Origin: a candidate division KSB1 bacterium
GTDB taxonomy: Bacteria > Zhuqueibacterota > Zhuqueibacteria > Thermofontimicrobiales > Thermofontimicrobiaceae
Direction: 5' to 3'
DNA length: 40,620 nt
NCBI GenBank assembly: GCA_034506395.1
Contig: JAPDPQ010000041.1
Span: forward strand, 1 to 40,620
Positions within the stretch are counted from its first letter, which is position 1. The number at the start of each line of letters is the position of its first letter. A program made the position numbers and the translations under genes. The notes beneath the pieces are model-generated. The model was not told where the DNA came from. It worked only from the letters and a program-made list of their open reading frames with translations, and searched no databases. This document shows positions 15,513-24,255 of the stretch, piece by piece.

Positions 15513-16485
15513 ATCGATGATCACGGGCTTAGGATTCGCTGTGCCAGACCGAATTTTGACCAACGGAGATCTGGAGAACATGGTGGACACCAGCGATGAA
15601 TGGATCAAAGAGCGGACTGGCATGGAAGTGCGCCATATTTGCGATGAAAAAACCGCAACTTCGGATTTGGCAACCGAGGCCGCTCGCAAAGCGATGGCTA
15701 TGGCTGATGTGCGACCTGAGGACATTGAAATCATCATTGTCGCTACGGTCACAGGAGACACCCCGTTCCCAGCCACCGGCTGCTATGTGCAAAAAAATCT
15801 CGAGGCGGTCAATGCTGCGGCTTTCGACATCAGCGCTGCATGCTCAGGATTTCTCTATGGCTTAACCGTTGCGGACAGCCTTATAGCCAGCGGACTGTAT
15901 CGAAATATTTTGGTCATCGGTGCTGAGGCGTTAAGCAAAATCACGGATTATACCGATCGAAAGACCTGTGTTTTGTTCGGTGACGGCGCAGGGGCGGCCG
16001 TACTTCAACCCTCCGATGGTCAGCGCGGCATTGTCCAGACCTATATCAAAAGCGATGGTCGTTTGACTGATCTGCTCATGATGCCAGGCGGTGGCAGTCG
16101 TTTTCCTGCCACTCATGAGACCGTTGATCAGCGACTTCACTATATTAAAATGGAAGGCCAAGAGGTATTCAAAGCCGCGGTCAAGGCAATGGGCGACGCT
16201 GCAGAAGAAGTGCTAAAAATGGCAGGGGTTAAATCGCAACAGCTATCGTTGATGATCCCGCACCAGGCTAATAATCGAATCATTCAAGCCACGGCCCGTC
16301 GCATTAGACTGCCCATGGAAAAGGTATTTATTAATATCGAAAAATATGGCAATACCTCGGCAGCCTCGATCCCAATTGCCATGGCCGAAGCCGTCGAGCA
16401 AGGTAAGTTAAAACGAGGGGAGTATTGCTTGTTAGTAAGCTTTGGGGGCGGTTTCACTGTTGGAGGGGTCTTACTGAAGTATTAA
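15496..16485 (+). CDS. fabH: 3-oxoacyl-ACP synthase III (KASIII)
   Basis: FabH starts type II fatty-acid synthesis by condensing acetyl-CoA (or a branched primer) with malonyl-ACP. The 329-residue protein has the complete Cys-His-Asn triad: Cys116 in DISAACSGF, His256 in IPHQANNRI, and Asn286 in YGNTSAAS. The C-terminal SFGGGFTVGGVLL is typical. GTG 15496 lies inside the plsX end, with a weak internal ribosome binding site (GAGGCAAAA). It sits in a run of plsX, fabH, fabD, fabG, acpP and fabF, interrupted only by a lipoprotein gene. Confidence 0.96.
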   Translation: MEHIYRSMITGLGFAVPDRILTNGDLENMVDTSDEWIKERTGMEVRHICDEKTATSDLATEAARKAMAMADVRPEDIEIIIVATVTGDTPFPATGCYVQKNLEAVNAAAFDISAACSGFLYGLTVADSLIASGLYRNILVIGAEALSKITDYTDRKTCVLFGDGAGAAVLQPSDGQRGIVQTYIKSDGRLTDLLMMPGGGSRFPATHETVDQRLHYIKMEGQEVFKAAVKAMGDAAEEVLKMAGVKSQQLSLMIPHQANNRIIQATARRIRLPMEKVFINIEKYGNTSAASIPIAMAEAVEQGKLKRGEYCLLVSFGGGFTVGGVLLKY

Positions 16486-16546
16486 AACCCAGGACGCCCA
16501 TGGCTGGGCAGTATCGTGAACTATTTTGGTGGAGGGGATGTGCGTG

Positions 16547-17560
16547 ATGAAGCAAGTCGTTCATTGGCTTATTACGCTGTGGTTGTTTGCCGCTTTGCTC
16601 AATTGTTCGTCTCAACGCCGATTCATATTTCAGCAGCCTGCGGGACCTCACTTGATCGAGCTGAAAGGCTTGGCAATTGCGCCTATCGAAGGAGCGCCGG
16701 AAGGAGATTTGATTTATCGGCTGCTCGATGAAAAGCTCCGACAGGATGACTACTTTGAGATCGCTGATCCGAACAACATCCAGGTCACGCTGTCGCGCTA
16801 TCAATTGACTTTTGAACAGATCAAACAATTGGATACGCTGCGTCCTGCGGCCAGCTTACTGAACATCGATGGCATTATCTTTTTAGCTGTGAAATCATTC
16901 AAAATCTTGCCTGATGAGCACGGCAGTGAGATGGTATCTAAAAATGTTTGGACAGGTGAATATGAGCGCGACCAATTTGGTCAGATTATCGAGGAGCCAG
17001 GTCCAAACGGTGAGCTGGTCAAAAAGAAAAAAATAAAATTGCAAACAGTCGAGCAGCTTTATACGATCCGTCAGGCTAATGCACAGGTGCTGTTTCAATT
17101 AATTGACTTGAGGAAGCGGGCCATAGCGATGTCGCGATCGATCGAGAGCAATTATCGCAGCGAAAAAATCATCAAAGAGGAATCGCAACGGGCTCCAACG
17201 GATGACGAGATCAAAAGGACTTTGGCCATCGATGTGGTCAATCAAATTGTTTCATATATTGCTCCCAGAAAGGTTAGTGTGAAGAGAGCTGTTGAACCTG
17301 GCACTGCATTATTAGATTCTGGAGCTGTGCTGGCTCGGCAAGGACAATGGCGTCAAGCCCAGCAGGTATGGCTTGAGGCTGAGCGGCAGGCTCCCACTGA
17401 CGCACGTGTTTATTATAATTTGGGCCTGGCTGCTGAAGCGCAAGGTCGCTATTCTGAAGCCGAGGTTTACTATAAAAAGGCAGCACTGTTGAATCCGAAG
17501 CGAAAACTTTACCAGGCTGCGGCGAAAAGAATCAGGGAATTCTGGCAAAAAGTACGATGA
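16547..17560 (+). CDS. TPR-containing lipoprotein embedded in the fab cluster
   Basis: The 337-residue protein has a lipoprotein signal: hydrophobic residues 5-17 then LLNC with Cys20. A middle domain of about 200 residues begins LKGLAIAPIEGAPEGD and resembles outer-membrane-associated lipoproteins with an N-terminal nucleotide-pocket-like fold; I cannot name it firmly. Two TPR-like repeats follow near the C-terminus (ARQGQWRQAQQVWLEAE, then YNLGLAAEAQGRYSEAEVYY). ATG 16547 is preferred because GGAGGGG ends 9 bases before it; starts at 16526, 16529 and 16538 have poor spacing. Its stop overlaps the fabD start (ATGA), so it is coupled to FabD synthesis. It is not a normal member of fab operons. 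It may report envelope state or simply share expression; no function is shown. Confidence 0.75.
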   Translation: MKQVVHWLITLWLFAALLNCSSQRRFIFQQPAGPHLIELKGLAIAPIEGAPEGDLIYRLLDEKLRQDDYFEIADPNNIQVTLSRYQLTFEQIKQLDTLRPAASLLNIDGIIFLAVKSFKILPDEHGSEMVSKNVWTGEYERDQFGQIIEEPGPNGELVKKKKIKLQTVEQLYTIRQANAQVLFQLIDLRKRAIAMSRSIESNYRSEKIIKEESQRAPTDDEIKRTLAIDVVNQIVSYIAPRKVSVKRAVEPGTALLDSGAVLARQGQWRQAQQVWLEAERQAPTDARVYYNLGLAAEAQGRYSEAEVYYKKAALLNPKRKLYQAAAKRIREFWQKVR

Positions 17561-18486
17561 CAAAAATCGCATTTCTGTATCCGGGACAGGCCTCTCAGTA
17601 CGTCGGCATGGGCAGGGATCTGTACGAACAATTTCCCATCGCCCGCGACTTATTTGATGAAGCGAATGCGCTGTTGAAATTCGATCTCAAAAAAATCTGT
17701 TTTGAAGGGCCGCAGGAAGCGCTTCAGCAGACCCAAGTGACCCAGCCAGCGATCTTTGTTCATAGTATCATAGTCACCAAAATCTTAGCGGAGCAAAACC
17801 TTACACCTGACCTGGCAGCGGGTCATAGTTTGGGCGAATACTCGGCGTTGGTCGCAGCGGGCGTACTAACTTTTGAAGACGGTTTACGGGTGGTTCAAAA
17901 GCGCGGCGAACTGATGCAAATGGCTGGAACCATCAATCCCGGAACCATGGCGGCGATCATCGGTTTGTCGGATGAGCAAGTGATCGAAATTTGTCAGCGC
18001 GCCAGTGAGGCGGGCGTGGTCACTGCCGCTAATTTCAATTCGCCGATGCAGGTGGCAATATCTGGTTCGCCGGAGGGGGTGGCAAGGGCAAGCGAACTGG
18101 CACTCAAACAGGGCGCTAAGAAAGTAATTCCTCTGGTGGTTAGCGGAGCGTTCCACTCACCGCTTATGGAAAACGCTCAGCAAGAATTGAAAGCCATGTT
18201 GGAACGAATTGAGCTGCGCCCCGCAAAAATTCCGATTTACTCCAATGTCACCGCCCGTCCAGTCAATGATGTGGCTGAGATCCGAACGCTGCTGTATCAG
18301 CAACTCACGCATCCAGTGCGATGGGTCGAGACCATCCAGAATATGGTTGCTGACGGTGCGACCGATTTTTACGAAGTGGGTCCGGGAACAGTGCTGGCGG
18401 GATTGGTGAAACGAATTAATCGAACGATCCAAGTGCAGCCCAAAGGGACGGCTGCTGAGCTTAGCCGCGCCGGGGTGACCGCCTGA
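17557..18486 (+). CDS. fabD: Malonyl-CoA:ACP transacylase
   Basis: FabD loads malonyl groups onto ACP. The 309-residue protein has the nucleophile elbow GHSLGEYSAL with Ser91, the catalytic His200 in VSGAFHSPLM, and the N-terminal FLYPGQASQYVGMG. The C-terminal YEVGPGTVLAGLVKR motif closes the fold. The start overlaps the lipoprotein stop by 4 bases. Length and motifs are standard. Confidence 0.96.
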   Translation: MTKIAFLYPGQASQYVGMGRDLYEQFPIARDLFDEANALLKFDLKKICFEGPQEALQQTQVTQPAIFVHSIIVTKILAEQNLTPDLAAGHSLGEYSALVAAGVLTFEDGLRVVQKRGELMQMAGTINPGTMAAIIGLSDEQVIEICQRASEAGVVTAANFNSPMQVAISGSPEGVARASELALKQGAKKVIPLVVSGAFHSPLMENAQQELKAMLERIELRPAKIPIYSNVTARPVNDVAEIRTLLYQQLTHPVRWVETIQNMVADGATDFYEVGPGTVLAGLVKRINRTIQVQPKGTAAELSRAGVTA

Positions 18487-18570
18487 TGATATCGTCCAGA
18501 AAACGATTTGGGGCGAAAAAATAATTCTATGGCAGCGCTTGTGCAAGGCGCTGTTTTTGAGGAGGGAAAT

Positions 18571-19305
18571 ATGGACAGAAAAGTAGCACTGATAACTGGT
18601 TCTGGTCGCGGCATTGGAAAAGCCATTGCCATGAAATTGGCACAGGATGGGATGAATATTGTAATATGCGATATCGATGAAGCTTCGATCAACGTCACCG
18701 CTCAAGAGATCTCGCAACTTGGTGTGAAAGCCATTGCTGTGAAGACGGATGTGACCAAAAGTGATGAAGTGAATCGGCTTTTCGATGAAGCGCTCCACGC
18801 CTTTGGCCGTGTGGATGTGCTGGTAAACAATGCGGGCATTACGCGCGACAATCTGATCATTCGAATGTCCGAAGGAGAATGGGATAGCGTTATCGCTGTG
18901 AATTTGAAGGGGAGTTTCAATTGTTTGAAGGCCGCCGCCAAAGTGATGATGAAACAACGCAGTGGCAAGATTATCAACATCGCATCCGTGGTCGGAGTGA
19001 TGGGTAATGTTGGTCAGGCCAATTATGCAGCTTCAAAGGGAGGGCTCATTAGCTTGACCAAAAGTGCTGCAAAGGAGTTGGCCGCCCGGGATATCACTGT
19101 TAACGCTGTGGCGCCTGGCTACATTGAAACCGATATGACCAAAAATTTGCCCGACGCGGTGAAATCGGCATTCTTGAATTTGATTCCGCTAAAACGGGCT
19201 GGGCAACCAGAAGATATTGCCCAGGTGGTCAGTTTTTTGGCCTCGCCAGCCGCCGATTATATCACAGGCCAGGTCATCCATGTCGATGGCGGCATGGTGA
19301 TGTAA
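18571..19305 (+). CDS. fabG: 3-oxoacyl-ACP reductase
   Basis: FabG is the NADPH-dependent ketoreductase of type II fatty-acid synthesis. The 244-residue SDR protein has the cofactor loop TGSGRGIGKA, NNAG at 87-90, and the catalytic tetrad Asn111, Ser139, Tyr152 and Lys156 (NYAASKGG). The ending YITGQVIHVDGGMVM is typical. ATG 18571 is chosen because GAGGAGG lies 5 bases upstream and it matches the family start; the longer in-frame start at 18508 lacks a ribosome binding site. Confidence 0.96.
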   Translation: MDRKVALITGSGRGIGKAIAMKLAQDGMNIVICDIDEASINVTAQEISQLGVKAIAVKTDVTKSDEVNRLFDEALHAFGRVDVLVNNAGITRDNLIIRMSEGEWDSVIAVNLKGSFNCLKAAAKVMMKQRSGKIINIASVVGVMGNVGQANYAASKGGLISLTKSAAKELAARDITVNAVAPGYIETDMTKNLPDAVKSAFLNLIPLKRAGQPEDIAQVVSFLASPAADYITGQVIHVDGGMVM

Positions 19306-19472
19306 TGACGAGCATTTTAGAAATCCAGGCATATCGAGAGAAATTTATCGGCACTACTATCCTCTGGATGACGTCAATTTAACTGATTTTTTAAGACAAA
19401 TGAGAGACTACCAAGTTAGCTCAACTTCAAGAAACCAAAATTAAAGAACACACGATAGGAGGTGAAAACGGT

Positions 19473-19709
19473 ATGGCATTAGAGGACCGAGTAAAAGAAA
19501 TTATCGTCGATCAGTTGGGTGTCGATCCAAATGAAGTCACTGAATCCGCTCATTTCATCGAAGATCTCGGCGCTGATTCATTGGACACGGTCGAATTGGT
19601 AATGGCATTTGAGGACGAGTTCAAAATTGAGATCCCTGACGAGGATGCCGAAAAAATTACCACCGTGGGTTCTGCCATTGAATATTTGAAAAGCAAGGGC
19701 GCAAAATAA
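19473..19709 (+). CDS. acpP: Acyl carrier protein
   Basis: The 78-residue acidic protein carries the phosphopantetheine site [15 protein letters not shown] with Ser36. The helix pattern and the [10 protein letters not shown] end are typical. It has a strong AGGAGGTG about 9 bases before the ATG. It carries growing acyl chains for the Fab enzymes around it and for PlsX. The 167-base gap after fabG contains no gene that I can recognise. Confidence 0.97.
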   Translation: MALEDRVKEIIVDQLGVDPNEVTESAHFIEDLGADSLDTVELVMAFEDEFKIEIPDEDAEKITTVGSAIEYLKSKGAK

Positions 19710-20249
19710 CCTCATGGAATCATAAATAACTGAGCGAAAACTTCGTTTAATGACCTCCCTGACCCTCTCATTGATCGAGCCTTGGATAAACGGCTCCTTT
19801 TGGGCCTAACCCAATCCGAGGGGCGAAGGATCAGGTCTGAATGAAACAATGCTGGCTATATTGGATTGGCTAAATTTTCACTGTTTTCGTTCAAGCATTG
19901 CTCAGCCCTTTAGGAGGCTGGATTGAAAAGAACGATCGAAGCTGCTAATCGCTGTTTCTTGATTGGCAAAAATAATAAATATTTTGCTGAGAGAGATCGA
20001 TTATTCTTTTCATCGAATTCCTATAAATTTGCAATAAAGATGGAGCAATTAAGGCTCACATTCTCTGTCACTTGTTTCGACCTCAAAGGTCTTGTGACCT
20101 TTGAGGTCCGAAGCGATTTCGCAGCATCAAGCAGAGTGGCGTAGATTCTTGCAATTTGTTTGCCCTGGATCTAACCAAAGGCATAGCGGAGCTATCATAC
20201 AGTTGTAAACCATCCATTAATTGAGAGGATCATTAAAAGGAATGAAGAT
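19710..20249 (+). other. 540-base gap between acpP and fabF
   Basis: No convincing gene is present. A hairpin GAGCC (19777-19781) with GGCTC (19792-19796), followed by CTTTT, is a plausible acpP terminator. A perfect 13-base hairpin lies at 20079-20108. A 73-codon frame from TTG 19923 has GGAGG nearby but no recognisable family and a composition unlike its neighbours. fabF probably has its own promoter in this gap, but I could not place it. Confidence 0.5.
20079..20108. repeat. Perfect 13-bp hairpin upstream of fabF
   Basis: GACCTCAAAGGTC (20079-20091) and GACCTTTGAGGTC (20096-20108) are exact reverse complements around a TTGT loop. No T-run follows, so it is not a standard terminator. It could be an mRNA leader structure, an operator, or a small dispersed repeat. 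Confidence 0.55.
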
Positions 20250-21491
20250 ATGACCCGTCGTGTTGTCGTAACCGGGATTGGATTGATAAGTCCGTTAGGC
20301 ATAACGATCAAAGATTTTTGGGAGGCGTTGATCGCGGGGAAAAGTGGAGTTGATTACATTAAGCGCTTCGATACCAGCGAATTCGAGACCAAAATCGCTG
20401 CTGAAGTGAAAAATTTCGATGTCAATGACTATTTGGACCGCAAAGAGGCGCGCCGAATGGATACGTTTACCCAATATGCTGTCATTGCATCGAAATTTGC
20501 CATTGATGATTCGGGTTTGAAATTGGATCGGGAGAACCTGGATCGGATCGGTGTGATTATCGGCTCTGGTATCGGAGGAATGGATACGTTCGAGCGCGAA
20601 TATCGCAACTATTTCGACAAAGGGCCTCGTAAGATCAGTCCATTCTTTATTCCAATGATGATCCCAGATATAGCTCCAGGTTATATCAGTATTCGATTTG
20701 GGTTCAAAGGGCCGAATTATTCGACGATTTCTGCCTGTGCTTCAAGCAGCCATGCCATCGGCAATGCGTTCCGATCGATCCAATATGGCGAAAGTGATGT
20801 CATGATCACTGGGGGATCGGAAGCGACGATTACGCCCATGGGAGTGGGCGGGTTTAATGCCATGAAAGCGCTGTCGACTCGGAACGATCACCCCCAGCGC
20901 GCCAGTCGGCCATTTGACGCAGACCGCGATGGCTTTGTAATGGGCGAAGGGGCAGGAATTTTGGTGCTTGAGTCAGAAGAACATGCCTTGCGGCGCGACG
21001 CGAAAATCTATGGTGAAATTATTGGTGTCGGTTATACTGCCGATGCATTTCACATTACTGCTCCGGCTTCAGACGGCGATGGCGCCATGCGGGTCATGAA
21101 AAACGCCCTGAAAGACGCTAAAATTTCGATCGACGAGGTCGATTACATCAATGCCCATGGCACTTCTACGCCTTATAATGATAAAATCGAATCTTTAGCT
21201 ATCAAAAAAGTCTTTGGTGAACGGGCCTATCGTATTCCCATTAGCTCGACGAAATCGATGACTGGGCATTTGCTGGGGGCTTCAGGCAGCATCGAACTCA
21301 TTGCAACCTTATTGACCTTAAAGCATGACATCATTCATCCCACAATTAACTATGAAACTCCTGATCCGGATTGCGATTTGAATTATACCCCCAACAAGGC
21401 GATTCACAAAACTGTCAACATCGCCATTTCCAATTCATTTGGATTTGGGGGACATAATGTTTGTTTAGTAGCGAAAAAATATCCTTCTTAA
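20250..21491 (+). CDS. fabF: 3-oxoacyl-ACP synthase II
   Basis: FabF elongates acyl-ACP with malonyl-ACP. The 413-residue protein has the Cys-His-His triad: Cys163 in STISACASSSHA, His303 in NAHGTSTPYND, and His340 in KSMTGHLLGASG. The N-terminal RRVVVTGIGLISPLG and the ending NSFGFGGHNVCLV are canonical. AAAAGGA lies upstream of the ATG. It lies 540 bases after acpP and only 22 bases before rnc, the acpP-fabF-rnc order found in many bacteria. Confidence 0.97.
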   Translation: MTRRVVVTGIGLISPLGITIKDFWEALIAGKSGVDYIKRFDTSEFETKIAAEVKNFDVNDYLDRKEARRMDTFTQYAVIASKFAIDDSGLKLDRENLDRIGVIIGSGIGGMDTFEREYRNYFDKGPRKISPFFIPMMIPDIAPGYISIRFGFKGPNYSTISACASSSHAIGNAFRSIQYGESDVMITGGSEATITPMGVGGFNAMKALSTRNDHPQRASRPFDADRDGFVMGEGAGILVLESEEHALRRDAKIYGEIIGVGYTADAFHITAPASDGDGAMRVMKNALKDAKISIDEVDYINAHGTSTPYNDKIESLAIKKVFGERAYRIPISSTKSMTGHLLGASGSIELIATLLTLKHDIIHPTINYETPDPDCDLNYTPNKAIHKTVNIAISNSFGFGGHNVCLVAKKYPS

Positions 21492-21513
21492 TCTGGCTCG
21501 ATTAAAGACAGCT

Positions 21514-22275
21514 ATGTTTACTAAAATCTCTGTGGTTTTCAAGAAGCTTTTTCCGGGGAAGCCCAAAGCAGGATGTCTATCTGATGAGCAAATCGCCAAA
21601 TTAGAATCCCGATTGAACTATCATTTTAATGACAAATCGCTCATAACCCAGGCACTGAAACATCGTTCCTATCTTGCTGTGACCAATGAGCCGAGGCTGG
21701 CCTCGAACGAACGGCTCGAACTGTTAGGCGATGCAGTGCTCGGCATGGTCGTGACCGAATATCTGTTCAAAAAATTCCCTACCAAAGAAGAAGGTGATCT
21801 CACCGCCATCAAATCTCTCATGGTCAGTCGAAAAATTCTCACTCGCATCGCCAATCAAATCGGGATTGGCGAATTTGTGCTGCTAAATGAGGCAGAACAA
21901 AAGGCTGGTGGACGCAATCGACCTTCAATCCTGACCGATACGTTTGAGGCGATCATCGGCGCGATTTATCTCGATGGAGGGCTATCCGCAGTAGTTGATC
22001 TCGTCCAACGAAAGTTACTGGCGCGCACGACCAAAATTATCTCAGAAGAGCAAAACAAAAATTTTAAAAGCATTTTGCTTGAATATACTCAGAGCAAAAA
22101 CCTTGGGCTTCCACAATATTTGGTCCGAAACGAGGAAGGGCCAGATCATAATAAGCTATTTACAATCGAAGTCATGATCAACAATGAAGTCCTAGGCATT
22201 GGGAAAGGCAATAGCAAAAAGAAGGCGGAGCAGCTTTCCGCAAAATGCGCACTCAAAAAACTCAATATCCTATGA
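21514..22275 (+). CDS. rnc: Ribonuclease III
   Basis: RNase III cuts double-stranded RNA in rRNA processing and mRNA decay. The 253-residue protein has the catalytic signature NERLELLGDAVLG (65-77), the second acidic site TDTFEAIIGAIYLDGG, and a C-terminal dsRNA-binding domain (about 180-250, ending GNSKKKAEQLSAKCALKKL). The N-terminal 25 residues before the nuclease domain are slightly longer than in E. coli. It follows fabF closely and precedes the acyl-CoA dehydrogenase gene by 16 bases. Confidence 0.96.
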   Translation: MFTKISVVFKKLFPGKPKAGCLSDEQIAKLESRLNYHFNDKSLITQALKHRSYLAVTNEPRLASNERLELLGDAVLGMVVTEYLFKKFPTKEEGDLTAIKSLMVSRKILTRIANQIGIGEFVLLNEAEQKAGGRNRPSILTDTFEAIIGAIYLDGGLSAVVDLVQRKLLARTTKIISEEQNKNFKSILLEYTQSKNLGLPQYLVRNEEGPDHNKLFTIEVMINNEVLGIGKGNSKKKAEQLSAKCALKKLNIL

Positions 22276-22291
22276 TGACAGGGAGGCAAAA

Positions 22292-23455
22292 ATGGAATAT
22301 TTCTTAACCGAGGAACAGAAAGAGCTGCAGAAGTTAGCTCGCAAAGTTGCGATGGAAAAAGTGAAACCAGTAGCTGCCTATCATGACAAAACTGGCGAAT
22401 TTCCCTGGGAATTGGTAAAGCTGTTTGCCGAATTGGATTTCTTTCGAATTTGGGTTGATGAAGCGTACGGTGGCATGGGAAAAGGCGTGATGGAACTGGT
22501 ATTGGTAACCGAAGAATTGTCACGGGCGTGCGGTGGGATTGCGCTCTCCGTTGCTGCCTCTGCCCTGGGGACATTTCCGATCCTTATCAGTGGGAACGAA
22601 CGGCAGAAGCAAAAATATCTGCCAGATCTCGCCGATGGCAAATATTTAGCGGCATTCTGTCTCACCGAACCCGAGGCAGGATCTGATGCCGCTGCGATTA
22701 AAACCCGAGCGGTGCGCGATGGCGATTATTATATTTTGAACGGCAAAAAGCATTTCATCACCAACGGCGGCGTCGCCAAGCTTTACACTGTGATTGCCTC
22801 CACTGATCCATCGAAAGGGAGCCGCGGCGCTACTGCGTTCATCGTCGAAGACGGATTCCCGGGCCTCTCTTATGGAAAAGAAGAGGATAAGATGGGCATT
22901 CGGGCCTCGGCAACCAGCGAAGTCATTTTTGAAGACTGTCGCGTACCAGTCGAAAACCGGCTCGGCGAGGAAGGACAGGGTTTCATGGTGGCCATGAAAA
23001 CTTTGGATAAATCTCGCCCCGGCGTTGCGGCCCAAGCATTGGGCATCGCTCAAGGTGCTTTTGATCTGGCCGTCGAATATGCGCGCCAAAGAGTCCAGTT
23101 CGGTCAATCCATTATCTCTTTTCAGGCAATTCAGTTTATGCTGGCGGATATGGCGACTCAAATTGAAGCTGCTCGCGCACTGATCTATTCCACTGCGCGC
23201 ATGATCGATGCAGGAGTGAAAAACATTTCTAAAGAATCGGCCATGTGCAAAGTGCTCGCCTCTGATGTCGCAATGAAAGTGACCACAGACGCTGTACAAA
23301 TTTTCGGTGGCTACGGTTATATGCGCGATTATCCAATCGAAAAATATATGCGCGATGCCAAAATTACCCAGATCTACGAAGGAACCAATCAGATCCAGCG
23401 GCTGGTCATTGCACGCAATATCGTTCGGGAAGGCGCCAGCAAGTCCAATGACTAA
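22292..23455 (+). CDS. Acyl-CoA dehydrogenase
   Basis: This FAD enzyme oxidises acyl-CoA to 2-enoyl-CoA, passing electrons to ETF. The 387-residue protein has CLTEPEAGSDAA (123-134) for FAD/substrate binding, FITNGG, and RQRVQFGQSI. The catalytic base is Glu363 in IYEGTNQIQR, the position seen in short- and medium-chain enzymes. GGGAGG just before ATG 22292 sets the start; the longer in-frame start would lie inside rnc. Its place at the end of a biosynthetic fab-rnc run is unusual, since it serves degradation. Exact chain-length specificity cannot be told. A terminator follows about 200 bases later. Confidence 0.93.
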   Translation: MEYFLTEEQKELQKLARKVAMEKVKPVAAYHDKTGEFPWELVKLFAELDFFRIWVDEAYGGMGKGVMELVLVTEELSRACGGIALSVAASALGTFPILISGNERQKQKYLPDLADGKYLAAFCLTEPEAGSDAAAIKTRAVRDGDYYILNGKKHFITNGGVAKLYTVIASTDPSKGSRGATAFIVEDGFPGLSYGKEEDKMGIRASATSEVIFEDCRVPVENRLGEEGQGFMVAMKTLDKSRPGVAAQALGIAQGAFDLAVEYARQRVQFGQSIISFQAIQFMLADMATQIEAARALIYSTARMIDAGVKNISKESAMCKVLASDVAMKVTTDAVQIFGGYGYMRDYPIEKYMRDAKITQIYEGTNQIQRLVIARNIVREGASKSND

Positions 23456-23666
23456 AAGCGGAAAAATGAATACACTCTTCAATTGAGCTTACTTGCAGCA
23501 AATGGAAAAACATCATGTTCTTTTCGTAGCATAAACGGGGATAATTTAAATATAGCGATCTAATCTCAGCTCACATTGATTTAATTTTATAACTCTTCCT
23601 TCAATTGTAGTTCATCACATCAGCGGACTCAAATACGCTGATCTGATCAAAAAAACACTTATCACC

Positions 23667-23701
23667 AAACGCCCTGGCTGATTTCATATTCCAGGGCGTT
23701 T
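23667..23701 (+). terminator. Rho-independent terminator
   Basis: AAACGCCCTGG (23667-23677) pairs perfectly with CCAGGGCGTTT (23691-23701) around a 13-base loop and ends in T residues. It closes the fabF-rnc-acyl-CoA dehydrogenase unit. Confidence 0.75.
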
Positions 23702-23786
23702 TAACATAAGGGCGAATGTCAGCTTTTCCTCACTGAATTCGCCGATCGCTATTGCTCTGAAGTTAACACATGTTCTGATTTTTTGC

Positions 23787-23815
23787 TTGACATGGGAATA
23801 AAAAATGATTATTTT
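23787..23815 (+). promoter_or_regulatory. Sigma70-type promoter candidate
   Basis: TTGACA (23787-23792), 17-base spacer, TATTTT (23810-23815). No gene starts within 400 bases, so it either gives ffh a long leader or drives an unrecognised RNA. Confidence 0.4.
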
Positions 23816-24127
23816 TTGATTAGATTAAACAATATTTGTGTTTCATGCCCATCTTTAATGTGAACCTTGCATAATGAAAATTCACTTTAGATTTTTTCGC
23901 GCTACAGATTTTAAGCGAATTCTGATTTGGGCATAAAATGGAACTCCGTGGTAATTTTGGCGATTTAATAATCGGCTCTACTGAAATCAAACTTGGGTTA
24001 AACGAAATCGAGCGATGTAGATGATCGGTCTAGTTCTAGTTTATGAACGCTTCGATTTTTTGAATTCCCATCGAATTGTATTCAGCAGCGGTTCAGAAGG
24101 AATCCAAAAAATGAACTAAAAAATTGC

Positions 24128-24156
24128 TTGCATATCATGATAAGTTTTCTTATATT
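24128..24156 (+). promoter_or_regulatory. Sigma70-type promoter for ffh
   Basis: TTGCAT (24128-24133), 17-base spacer, TATATT (24151-24156), about 100 bases before the ffh ATG. The same layout precedes efp. Confidence 0.6.
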
Positions 24157-24255
24157 CAGCGATTTATAATTTGGACCGAGCAAGAAAAAAGTGAACATTT
24201 AACCGCTGATCGTTGCAGTTCTGAATTGGTTAGCTGATGAACCTCGGGTGATGAT

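Larger units (their letters stand above)
23456..24255 (+). other. 800-base gap between acyl-CoA dehydrogenase gene and ffh
   Basis: This AT-rich stretch has no gene that I can support on either strand. It contains a terminator (23667-23701), a sigma70-type promoter (23787-23815) and a second promoter close to ffh (24128-24156). The 310 bases between the two promoters could hold a small RNA, but I see no terminator or known RNA fold there. Confidence 0.5.

Noticed and set aside
19923..20144. 73-codon ORF from TTG after GGAGG
   Set aside because: No family resemblance, rare start codon, and it runs across a perfect hairpin. Noted only as part of the gap.
24128..24156. Bacteroidota-type promoter upstream of ffh
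   Set aside because: No TAnnTTTG element was found; the TTGCAT-17-TATATT reading fits better and recurs at efp.
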